Source: JAICLV01 sp036380925 (GTDB lineage Bacteria > Actinomycetota > Actinomycetes > Acidothermales > Acidothermaceae). From it: a DNA stretch of 37,984 nt. The notes below the pieces were generated by a model that made no database searches, was not told the DNA's origin, and saw only the letters and a program-made list of their open reading frames with translations. The stretch covers positions 1 through 37,984 of the forward strand of contig DASVDW010000127.1 in NCBI GenBank assembly GCA_036380925.1, given 5' to 3'. Shown in pieces: positions 16,426 to 24,071 of the stretch; the stretch's first letter is position 1; each line of letters opens with the position of its first letter. Both the position numbers and the translations under genes were made by a program.

Positions 16426-17417
16426 TGAGCGTCAGTAGCGAGTTGGGGGTCGACCCCAAGCACGGAATTCACCTGCTCCGGCAGATGTTGCGGGTGCGCC
16501 GATTCGAGGAGAAGTGCGTCGAGCTTTACAGCGCCGAGAAGATCCGCGGCTTCTTGCACGTCTACATCGGCGAGGAGGCGGTGGCGACCGGCGTGCTTGA
16601 GACGCTCGACCGCGAAGACTCCGTCGTGACGACATACCGGGAGCACGGGCACGCGTTACTGCGCGGCGTGTCGGCCGAAAAGGTGATGGCCGAGATGTAC
16701 GGCAAGGTCGACGGTTGCAGCCGTGGCCGCGGCGGCTCCATGCATCTCTTTGACAGGGCGACCAGGTTCTTCGGCGGCAACGCCATCGTCGGCGGCGGCA
16801 TCCCGCTCGCCGTCGGCGTCGCGCTCGCCGACAAGCTGCGTGGAGACAACCACGTGACCGCGTGCTTCTTTGGTGACGGCGCCGTCGCAGAGGGCGAGTT
16901 TCACGAGTCGATCAACCTCGCGGCGCTGTGGAAGCTGCCGGTGCTGTTCTGCTGCGAGAACAACCTCTACGCGATGGGCACCGCGATAGAACGAGCGCAG
17001 TCCCAGACCGACCTCGCATTGAAAGCGGCGGGCTACGGCGTTCCGTCGTGGCCGGTCGACGGGATGGACGTCGTCGCCGTCGAAAACGCCGCGCGTCGGG
17101 CGGTAGAGGCCATCAAGGCCGGGGGCGGACCGTACTTCCTCGAGCTGCGCACGTACCGCTTCCGCGCCCACTCGATGTTCGACCCGGAGCTCTACCGCGA
17201 CAAAGGCGAAGTCAAAGAGTGGATGAAGCGCGACCCGATCACGCTCTTCACCGAACAGTTGCGGGCCGCCGAGGCGATCTCGCACGAGAACCTGACCGCG
17301 CTCGAACGCGAGGTCGCCGACGAGGTCGCGAGAGCGGTCGCGTTTGCGGAGGCGAGCACCGACGAGCCGATCGAGCAGCTGACCCGGTTCGTCTACAGCG
17401 AGGCGAACGCATCATGA
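16425..17417 (+). CDS. 2-oxoacid dehydrogenase E1 alpha (acetoin/pyruvate type)
   Basis: A 330-residue thiamine-diphosphate enzyme subunit. The ThDP motif GDGAVAEGEFHESINLAA ends with the Asn of CENN, and the phosphorylation-loop-like YRFRAHSMFDPELYRDKGEV lies near residue 245. It decarboxylates a 2-oxoacid (pyruvate) or acetoin together with E1 beta and hands the acyl or hydroxyethyl unit to lipoyl-E2. Sequence alone does not decide between pyruvate, acetoin and branched acids. The ATG shares its A with the ligase stop; a GGAG lies 8 bases upstream; a GTG three bases earlier is possible. ATGA overlap with E1 beta. Confidence 0.9.
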
Positions 17418-18394
17418 AGACGACCTACAGAGAGGCCATGCGCGCCGCTATCCGCGACGCCATGCAACGCGACGACCGGGTGTTCGTCATGGGTGAGGAC
17501 GTCGGCCGTTACGGCGGCTGTTACGCCGTCACGATGGGCCTGCTCAAGGAGTTCGGACCCGAGCGAATCCGCGACACCCCATTGTCGGAGTCGGCGTTTG
17601 TCGGCGCCGGCATCGGCGCGGCGTTGAACGGCATGCGACCGATCGTCGAGGTGATGACGGTCAACTTCAGCCTGCTCGCCTTGGACCAAATCATGAACAA
17701 CGCGGCCACCTTGCTGCACATGTCGGGTGGCCAGTTCAATGTGCCAATCGTCATCCGCATGACGACCGGAGCCGGCCGGCAGGTCGCCGCGCAACACTCG
17801 CACAGCCTCGAAGGTTGGTACGCGCACATCCCCGGCCTCCGCATCGTCACACCGGCGACGTTGGAAGACGCGCGCGGCATGCTGTGGACGGCACTCGTTG
17901 ACCCCGACCCGGTGCTCATCTTCGAAAACGGCACGCTCTACAACACCTCTGGCGAGTTGGCGGACGACGCGGGGGCGGTCGACATCGACTACGCGCAAGT
18001 GCGCCGCGAGGGCGACGCCGTCTCACTCATCACCTACGGCGGCGCCCTCCCCGCCACACTGCGAGCAGCGGAGGAACTGGCCGCTGACGGGATCGACGCC
18101 GAGGTAGTCGATCTGCGCACGCTGCGGCCGCTCGACGAACAGACCTTCCTCGCATCGGCGCGAAAGACGCACCACGTCGTCGTCGTCGACGAAGGCTGGC
18201 GCAGCGGAGGAATTTCCGGCGAGATCAGCGCCCGCATCGCGGAGAACGCGCTGTACGACCTGGACGCTCCGGTCGCGCGGGTGTGCGGCGCCGAAGTGCC
18301 GATGCCGTATCCACGGCATCTCGAGCAGGCCGCTATCCCGAACACTTCGCGGATCGTCACGGCGGCGCGGGAGCTGGTGGGCGTCCATGCCTGA
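17414..18394 (+). CDS. 2-oxoacid dehydrogenase E1 beta (acetoin/pyruvate type)
   Basis: A 326-residue transketolase-like subunit that completes the E1 heterotetramer. Typical features are VFVMGEDVGRYGG near residue 24, the ThDP-site Glu in LSESAFVGAGIGAAL, and the C-terminal domain VVDLRTLRPLD followed by VVVDEGWRSGGISGE. ATG at 17414 overlaps the E1 alpha stop; longer frames to 16928 are shadows. The stop overlaps the E2 start by 8 bases. As with E1 alpha, the substrate is left open; the ligase and the carrier protein in the same operon argue for acetyl-unit production. Confidence 0.91.
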   Translation: MKTTYREAMRAAIRDAMQRDDRVFVMGEDVGRYGGCYAVTMGLLKEFGPERIRDTPLSESAFVGAGIGAALNGMRPIVEVMTVNFSLLALDQIMNNAATLLHMSGGQFNVPIVIRMTTGAGRQVAAQHSHSLEGWYAHIPGLRIVTPATLEDARGMLWTALVDPDPVLIFENGTLYNTSGELADDAGAVDIDYAQVRREGDAVSLITYGGALPATLRAAEELAADGIDAEVVDLRTLRPLDEQTFLASARKTHHVVVVDEGWRSGGISGEISARIAENALYDLDAPVARVCGAEVPMPYPRHLEQAAIPNTSRIVTAARELVGVHA

Positions 18395-19736
18395 GTTCGC
18401 GATGCCGTCGCTCGGCGCCGACATGGACGAAGGCACTCTTCTCGAGTGGCTCGTCAAGCCCGGCGACGTCGTGCATCGCGGTGACGTCGTGGCGGTGGTC
18501 GACACCGCGAAAGCGGCCATGGACGTGGAGATTTTTCAAGACGGTGTGATCGAAAAGCTGATCGCAGAGCCAGGGACGACGCTGCCCGTCGGCGCGCCAC
18601 TCGCGGTGATCGGTGGCGAAGGGGCGGCCGCGACGCCCGAGGCGCCCGCGGCGGTCCGGGTTCCAACACTCGCCCCGCCGAGCGGAACCGGGCTGCTCGT
18701 CGAGTCGCCGCTGGTGCGACACCGCGCACGCAAACTCGGCGTCGATCTCGCCGACGTCGTCGGCACCGGCCCAGGCGGGGTCATCACCCGGGCGGACGTC
18801 GACGCGCACGCGGCCGCCGCGCCGCAGGTCAAGCCAAAGCGCCGCCCTCCGGTCGCGATCCCGGCCCAGGCGAGACCGCCGGTGTCGCCGTTCGCCCGTC
18901 GACGGGCCGCCGAGCTTGGTGTCGACCTCGGCGTCGTCCAGGGCAGCGGTCCAGGTGGCGCGATCATCGCGGTGGACGTGGAACGGGCCGCCGCCAGGCC
19001 AACGCCCGTAGCGGCGGAACCTGGCGCACCACAACGCGAGCCAGCGGCGCCAGTTGCGCCCGACATGCAAGCGAAGGCCCGGGCGATGCGGAAGGCGATC
19101 GGCCAGTTGATGGCGCGGTCGAAGCGCGAGATACCGCACTACTACCTCAGCACGACGATCGACCTCACGGTCGCGACCGACTGGCTGCATCAGGCCAACC
19201 TCGACCGGCCGCTGAGCTCGCGACTCGTTCCAGCCGTGCTGTTGCTAAAGGCGAGCGCCCGGGCGATTCGCGATGTCCCCGAGATGAACGGGTTCTGGCT
19301 CGACGACGAGTTCGTGCCAGGTCCCGGAGTGCACCTGGGCGTGGCGATCTCGTTGCGGCAAGGCGGGTTGATCGCACCCGCGATCCACCACGCCGACAAC
19401 TTGACGCTCGACGAGCTCATGGAGCACCTGCGCGACCTCGTCTCCCGTGCGCGCGCCGGTCGGCTTAAGCAAAGCGAGATGGACCCGACCATCACCGTCA
19501 CCAACCTCGGCGACCAAGGCGTCGACAGCGTTCACGGCGTCATCTACCCGCCGCAGGTCGCGCTGGTCGGCTTCGGCAAGGTCGCCGAAAGACCCTGGGC
19601 GGACGGCGGGATGCTCGGCGTTCGCACCTGCGTCACCGCGACTTTGGCGGCCGACCATCGAGCCAGCGACGGCCACCGCGGCGGACTGTATCTAGCCGCG
19701 ATCGACTCGCTGCTGCGGAAACCGGAGGAGTTGTGA
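18387..19736 (+). CDS. 2-oxoacid dehydrogenase E2 with two subunit-binding domains
   Basis: A 449-residue dihydrolipoamide acyltransferase. One lipoyl domain (1-80) with Lys42 in VVDTAKAAMD is followed by two peripheral-subunit-binding domains, about 106-141 (SPLVRHRARKLGVDL, GTGPGG) and about 166-201 (SPFARRRAAELGVDL, GSGPGG), and the catalytic domain (about 225-449) with His424 and Asp428 in DHRASDG. E2s usually have one such binding domain; two may bind E1 and E3 separately or raise their number. Linkers are Ala/Pro-rich as usual. No E3 (lipoamide dehydrogenase) gene is in the window, so E3 must come from elsewhere. GTGA overlap leads into the carrier-protein gene. Confidence 0.92.
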   Translation: MPEFAMPSLGADMDEGTLLEWLVKPGDVVHRGDVVAVVDTAKAAMDVEIFQDGVIEKLIAEPGTTLPVGAPLAVIGGEGAAATPEAPAAVRVPTLAPPSGTGLLVESPLVRHRARKLGVDLADVVGTGPGGVITRADVDAHAAAAPQVKPKRRPPVAIPAQARPPVSPFARRRAAELGVDLGVVQGSGPGGAIIAVDVERAAARPTPVAAEPGAPQREPAAPVAPDMQAKARAMRKAIGQLMARSKREIPHYYLSTTIDLTVATDWLHQANLDRPLSSRLVPAVLLLKASARAIRDVPEMNGFWLDDEFVPGPGVHLGVAISLRQGGLIAPAIHHADNLTLDELMEHLRDLVSRARAGRLKQSEMDPTITVTNLGDQGVDSVHGVIYPPQVALVGFGKVAERPWADGGMLGVRTCVTATLAADHRASDGHRGGLYLAAIDSLLRKPEEL

Positions 19737-19978
19737 CCACGACCCAGATTGACGACGCCGTCCGGCAAGCGATCGGCGCCATCGCCCCGGAAGCGGATCT
19801 GTCGACGGTCGATCCAGACGAGCGCCTGCGCGACGCGTTCGACATCGACTCGCTCGATTTCGTCCGGCTGCTTGAACAACTGCAGAACCTGACCGGAGTG
19901 ACGGTTCCGGAAAGCGACTACGCCAAGATCGCGACCCTGCGAGAGTTGACGGCGTACGTCGAGGCGCACGCGACCTGA
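19733..19978 (+). CDS. Acyl carrier protein
   Basis: An 81-residue four-helix carrier protein with the phosphopantetheine attachment site Ser40 in FDIDSLDFVRL. The N-terminal and C-terminal helices are of normal length and the net charge is acidic. GTG at 19733 overlaps the E2 stop (GTGA), so it is made in step with the dehydrogenase complex rather than with a fatty-acid or polyketide synthase, none of which is in the window. A likely inference is that E2 or the ligase loads it with an acetyl or similar group; tetronate pathways offer a precedent for E2-like proteins working with carrier proteins. Confidence 0.9.
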   Translation: MTTTQIDDAVRQAIGAIAPEADLSTVDPDERLRDAFDIDSLDFVRLLEQLQNLTGVTVPESDYAKIATLRELTAYVEAHAT

Positions 19979-20005
19979 ACCGGATAGCGCACCCGTCCGG
20001 CCGAG

Positions 20006-20049
20006 TTGTGTCGGCGAACACGCGGTCTACCGCGTGCTGGCCGACACAA
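20006..20049 (+). terminator. 44-bp long hairpin after the dehydrogenase operon
   Basis: Outer arms TTGTGTCGGC (20006-20015) and GCCGACACAA (20040-20049) pair perfectly, and inner arms CACGCGGT and ACCGCGTG pair perfectly, with a symmetric 3/3 internal loop (gaa/ctg). It starts 28 bases after the carrier-protein stop. There is no T-run, normal for actinobacterial terminators. Its nearly perfect dyad would fold in either strand, so it may also shield the gntR gene from read-through. Confidence 0.7.
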
Positions 20050-20152
20050 GTCGCTAGCTTCGGCGACGAACGCACGTGGCATGGTGTGTAATCGGCTACG
20101 GCGTCACGCTGCGGCGGCCGGTGATCCTCGGAGGATGCTTCATGGCTCGGCG

Positions 20153-20169
20153 ACATATAACATATGATG
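20153..20169 (+). promoter_or_regulatory. Operator of FadR-type regulator, unit 1 (site A)
   Basis: ACATATAACATATGATG contains the perfect dyad CATAT-AAC-ATATG (20154-20166). It matches the element in the promoter of the CUT1 binding-protein gene (25548-25564) at 13 of 17 positions. It overlaps TATGAT (20163-20168), a good -10 hexamer for the gntR gene, which suggests autorepression and argues against translation starting at the ATG 20164 inside it. Confidence 0.6.
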
Positions 20170-20241
20170 ATTGAGCCGAAGTCCTCGAATACTCGTGCGC
20201 GAGTGCCCGCTCGCGCCATGTCGCCAATCGGAGTAGCCCAG

Positions 20242-21000
20242 ATGGCCGTCGTCGCGCCAGCGAGCACAACTCGCCGCTCTCCGGGGGAGCGCCCGATGCG
20301 CCGCGCAGACGCGGTCGTGAGCGACCTGCTCGAACGCATCGTCTCCGGAGAGCTTCGTCCTGCTGAGCTCGTGCCCACCGAACCTGCGCTGTGCGACGCG
20401 TATGGCGTCAGCCGCACTGTGGCCCGCGAGGCGGTGAAAACGCTCGAGGAGAAAGGTCTGGTGACGGCTCGTCAAGGAATCGGCACGCTGGTTTCATCGC
20501 AAGAGGCGTGGAACCTGCTCGACTCCGAGGTGCTCGCCGCCATCGTGCGTCACGATGAAGAGTACGAGGTGCTCGACCAGCTCATCGTCGTCCGAACGGT
20601 GCTGGAGTCGGCGCTAGCGCGCGAGGCGGCGCGTCGACGCACCGCCGACGATTTGCGCGAGTTGAACCAGTTGATGGATGAACTCGACACCTGCGTGCGC
20701 GAGCCGGAGCGGATGAACCTCGTCGACGTCGCGTTTCACGAGCGAATCATGCTGGTGTCGGGGAACCAGCTGGCCCGGGCGATTGTCAAGACCGTGCACG
20801 CGGAAGCGCGCCGCAGCATTCGCTATAGCGGCAACGTGACCGTCGCCGACCGCGAACGCACCAACCTCCAGCACCGCGGCGTACTCGACGCGATCACGGC
20901 AGGCGACTCCGAGCTTGCGGCGTCGCTGATGATGGAGCACATCACCGACGCGTGGAGTCGACGTCGTCCGCGGGCGAAGCGACAATCAACCCGCCGCTGA
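20242..21000 (+). CDS. FadR-subfamily GntR regulator, unit 1
   Basis: A 252-residue repressor with an N-terminal winged helix (about 20-85: ERIVSGEL, LCDAYGVSRTVAREAVKTLEEKGLV, RQGIGTLV) and a C-terminal FCD ligand domain (about 100-235) that usually binds a sugar acid or lactone through metal-coordinating histidines; FHERIM, HAEARRSIR and HRGVLDAI supply candidates. Start: ATG 20242 has GGAG 8 bases upstream; ATG 20296 follows GGGGGAG and is a strong alternative; ATG 20164 lies in the operator and probable -10. It faces the enolase-family gene, with 21 bases between stops, and should control the transporter and enzyme behind the promoter near 25560. Confidence 0.85.
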   Translation: MAVVAPASTTRRSPGERPMRRADAVVSDLLERIVSGELRPAELVPTEPALCDAYGVSRTVAREAVKTLEEKGLVTARQGIGTLVSSQEAWNLLDSEVLAAIVRHDEEYEVLDQLIVVRTVLESALAREAARRRTADDLRELNQLMDELDTCVREPERMNLVDVAFHERIMLVSGNQLARAIVKTVHAEARRSIRYSGNVTVADRERTNLQHRGVLDAITAGDSELAASLMMEHITDAWSRRRPRAKRQSTRR

Positions 21001-21021
21001 GCTCATCTCATCTGCGCGTCG

Positions 21022-22176
21022 TCACCGCTCGAGCGGGCTGTCATCTTCTGGCGTCAGCCGTAAGCCAGCCCGAGCTGGTCGCACCTGCCAGTTCGCGGGC
21101 TTCGGCGCCGCCGACTCTGGTTCTAGTGAACGAATCGCTTCTTCGTCGATGACCAAACCGTGGCCCGGTTCGTCGCCGAGCACAACACCGCCGTCGACGA
21201 TCTCTTGATCGACCCGCATTCCGTACGGATACGAAAGATCCTGCACCTCGATACTGATCATGTTCGGCATCGCGGCCGCGGCCGGAGCAATCGCCGGCCA
21301 GAACCCGACGGGGCTGACCGGCAAGTCACGTGCATCGGCTGCCGCTGCCACCCGCAACGCGAGCGTCGTCCCCCAACCCCATCCGACCTGGACGACGTCG
21401 AGCGCGTCCGCGTCGAGTAGTGGGCGGAATTGCTCGAGTCCGGTGAGGTTTTCGCCGCTCGCGACACCTGCCCGCACCCCGGCGCGAACCGCGGCGTGGC
21501 CAGCGGCGTCCCAACGCCGGACCGGTTCCTCGATCCAGGCCAGGTCGATGTGCTCTTCGAGCTTCGCGACGTAACGCACCGCCTGCGACCGATGCCATGC
21601 CTCGTTGGCGTCGAGCATCAGGCCAGGGGCGGTGCTGTTACGCGAATAGATCTCGCGCAGCAGCTGAAGCCTGCTGAGGTCAAGATCGAGATCCCGACCT
21701 CCCTTCAACTTCGCCGACCGGTAGCCGCGCTCCGCGAACCTCATATGCAAGGCAGCCAACTCGTCACCGTCGAGCGCGATGTCGAGGGCCGACGCGTATC
21801 CGGGAACGAATCGGTCGCGGCCACCGAGATATCGCCACAATGGTTCGCCCGCGAGTTTTGCCTTCACATCCCACAACGCCATGTCGATAGCGCCGATGGT
21901 TCCCGCCACCGCGCCTTGATGCCCGAGCTTGAAGACGTGCGCGCACATGCGGTCATAGAGTCCGACGACGCCTCGAGGGTCTTCACCGGACACCGCGACG
22001 AAGACTCGCTCGATGTCGGGATGCGCGCCGATGCCGACGCCCTCCACTCCTTCGTCCGTCGTGACAATCAGCACGTGGACGGGAGTGCGCGTGGTTTCCG
22101 TCGCATGATTGACATCGCCGATCCGCCGACCCCAGTCGTGATGGGTGAGCAGACTGCGATATCCGGTTATCTTCAC
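21022..22176 (-). CDS. Enolase-superfamily (mandelate-racemase-like) enzyme lacking His-Asp dyad
   Basis: A 384-residue enzyme of the muconate/mandelate type. Magnesium ligands are present: Asp189 (LDANEAW), Glu216 (WIEEP) and Glu242 (SGENL). The base pair Lys156/Lys158 (SAKLKGG) on barrel strand 2 is intact. In mandelate racemase and acid-sugar dehydratases a QPD Asp and a later His form a second base; here these places read VQVGWGWG (262-269) and SPVGFWPA (288-295) with neither. So dehydration may use a different residue or the reaction is different. GTG at 22176 has AAGGGG about 6 bases upstream. Last gene of the CUT1 unit. A near-identical C-terminus (TPEDDSPL) recurs at the window's right end. 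Confidence 0.85.
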   Translation of the reverse strand: MKITGYRSLLTHHDWGRRIGDVNHATETTRTPVHVLIVTTDEGVEGVGIGAHPDIERVFVAVSGEDPRGVVGLYDRMCAHVFKLGHQGAVAGTIGAIDMALWDVKAKLAGEPLWRYLGGRDRFVPGYASALDIALDGDELAALHMRFAERGYRSAKLKGGRDLDLDLSRLQLLREIYSRNSTAPGLMLDANEAWHRSQAVRYVAKLEEHIDLAWIEEPVRRWDAAGHAAVRAGVRAGVASGENLTGLEQFRPLLDADALDVVQVGWGWGTTLALRVAAAADARDLPVSPVGFWPAIAPAAAAMPNMISIEVQDLSYPYGMRVDQEIVDGGVVLGDEPGHGLVIDEEAIRSLEPESAAPKPANWQVRPARAGLRLTPEDDSPLER

Positions 22177-22249
22177 GATGCCCCTTTGCGACCTTGAGAT
22201 TTCACGCTAACAGCGACTCCGGGCGACGTGTCACACCCGCCGGCGACCG

Positions 22250-23125
22250 TCATTGCTTCACTCCGCCGCCGAGCAGGCCTCGCACCAACGATCGTTGCGA
22301 CACCATGAAAACGATCAATACCGGAACGACGGCGATCAGGGTGGCCAGTGCTAATTCCGGCCGGAAGATGTTGACTTGCTGACCGCCGCCGCCAACGGCC
22401 GGGTTGAACGACGGCGTCGACGACAGCAGGTTGGACAGGCCGACCTGAATCGGGTATTGCGATGACTTCGCGAGCACCGCGTAGGGCAGGAAGAAGTTGT
22501 TCCAGTCGGCGACGAAACTGAAGAAGAGCACCAGCGCGATCACCGGCTTGGCCAATGGCAGCGCGATGTGCCGGAACGTCGTCCACTCGCCGCAGCCGTC
22601 GATCCGGGCCGCGTCGAGAACGTCGCGCGGCATCGAGGTGGAGTAGTAGATGTAGGCGATGTAGACCCCGAATGGGTAGAACGCGAACGGAAGAATGACC
22701 GAGAAGACACTGCCGATCAGCTTGAGAGAGTTCAGCTCTAGGAAAATCGGCAGCACCAAGGCGGCGGCCGGCATGATCATCACGACCAGCGTCAGCGTCA
22801 GTATTGCCTTGCGGCCACGGAAGGTTCCGAAGGCAAGACCGTAGCCAGCCGGGATTGCCGTGGCCAGCACGATAAGCGTCGCGCTGGCCGCGTACAGCAG
22901 AGAGTTCTCGATCCAACGGCGGTAGATGTGGGAGCTGAAGCCGTCGAGGTGGTCCCATGCCAACGCGATTTGGTGGAAGCTGCCGAATGCGAACGGGTTG
23001 CTCGTGACGAGCCCGTTGTCCGACTTCGTCGGCGCCAACAGCAACCACAGCATCGGTGCCACGAAGAACAACGCGAACACGACAAGAAGCAACAGCCGAA
23101 GACTTCGCAGGGTGAGCAGCCGCAT
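22250..23125 (-). CDS. Sugar ABC permease, MalG-like (CUT1)
   Basis: A 291-residue inner-membrane permease with six helices. The cytoplasmic EAA loop reads DAARIDGCGEWTTFRHIALP, the contact to the ATPase. Similar proteins form heterodimers with a MalF-like partner, here the gene just before. ATG at 23125 shares its A with the partner's stop (TGATG). No ATPase gene is in this unit, so a shared MsmK/MsiK-type ATPase is expected, as usual for actinomycete CUT1 systems. The enolase gene begins 73 bases after its stop. Confidence 0.9.
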   Translation of the reverse strand: MRLLTLRSLRLLLLVVFALFFVAPMLWLLLAPTKSDNGLVTSNPFAFGSFHQIALAWDHLDGFSSHIYRRWIENSLLYAASATLIVLATAIPAGYGLAFGTFRGRKAILTLTLVVMIMPAAALVLPIFLELNSLKLIGSVFSVILPFAFYPFGVYIAYIYYSTSMPRDVLDAARIDGCGEWTTFRHIALPLAKPVIALVLFFSFVADWNNFFLPYAVLAKSSQYPIQVGLSNLLSSTPSFNPAVGGGGQQVNIFRPELALATLIAVVPVLIVFMVSQRSLVRGLLGGGVKQ

Positions 23126-24066
23126 CAGTCTTCCCTTCTGAATAGGCCGGTGCGGGTGACGATGATCACCGCGGCAATCAGCCCGATGAGAAGCAGGTCA
23201 ACGGAGATGGCGGCTGCTTCGTTGAACTTCCCGTAGCGGAACGCCAATTGGTAGGCGAGCTGATTCGACGACCAGGTGTCTGGAACCATCCCGAGACTCG
23301 CCTGGTTCACGAGCTGCGGCTCGACGAACAACTGGGTTCCGGTCGCGAACGACAGGATGACCATGTACGCGATCCACTTGCGGATCAGCGGCAACTTCAA
23401 CCGGAGCGCGATTGTCGCCGGACCCGCGCCGTCGATGCGAGCAGCCTCTTCCAGCTCCTGCGGGATCGTGTTCAACGCTCCGTGCAGCACGACGATCCAG
23501 CCGCCGGCGCCGGTCCAGAACGCGATCATCGCGAATATGAACGGCAAATGGCCAGGCGCGATCGACTCGACGAACAGGTGTGACCCCAACATGTGCAGCA
23601 GAAATGTGCCGGGGCTGACACCGGGGTCAAGCATGAACAGCCAGACCAACACGGACGCCGCGCCGGCCAGCGCGCCAGGTATGTAGTACAGAAATCGGAA
23701 CGTGGATGACACCCGGCCCGCTCGGCCGTGCAAGATGAGCGCAAGCCCGACCACGAACACGATGAGCGTTGCAAGCCAGACGGCTGTGTACACGAAGACG
23801 TGCTCGAAAGATGGTCCGAAACGGAAGTCGTTTCCGGCCTGGGTGAAGTTCTTCAGGCCGATGAACTTGCCCTTGTGAGTGGTAAACGCCAGCGTGAGCG
23901 CGTAGATCATCGGCAGGATGCCGAACGCCACCAGGAACGGCAGGTAGGGCACGACGAAGCCAAAGCCTCGTCGGGAGTGCTGACCCTTTCGTCGTCCGCC
24001 GCCGGCGGGCAGGCCACGCTTTCGCGTGACCTGCGCCGCCCGCGTCAGGACTGGTGTGTCGCTCAC
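23125..24066 (-). CDS. Sugar ABC permease, MalF-like (CUT1)
   Basis: A 313-residue permease with a basic N-terminal tail (RKRGLPAGGGRRKGQHSRRG) followed by six helices. The EAA loop is EEAARIDGAGPATIALRLKLP. GTG start at 24066 lies 5 bases after the stop of the binding-protein gene. With the MalG-like partner it makes the pore for a sugar, likely an oligosaccharide or a sugar-acid source, since the unit also holds an enolase-type sugar-acid enzyme. Specificity cannot be read from the sequence. Confidence 0.9.
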   Translation of the reverse strand: MSDTPVLTRAAQVTRKRGLPAGGGRRKGQHSRRGFGFVVPYLPFLVAFGILPMIYALTLAFTTHKGKFIGLKNFTQAGNDFRFGPSFEHVFVYTAVWLATLIVFVVGLALILHGRAGRVSSTFRFLYYIPGALAGAASVLVWLFMLDPGVSPGTFLLHMLGSHLFVESIAPGHLPFIFAMIAFWTGAGGWIVVLHGALNTIPQELEEAARIDGAGPATIALRLKLPLIRKWIAYMVILSFATGTQLFVEPQLVNQASLGMVPDTWSSNQLAYQLAFRYGKFNEAAAISVDLLLIGLIAAVIIVTRTGLFRRED

Positions 24067-24071
24067 GTCGG

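Noticed and set aside
19979..20241. tRNA or small RNA between the carrier protein and gntR genes
   Set aside because: The only fold is the long hairpin; there is no cloverleaf, T-loop sequence or CCA end.
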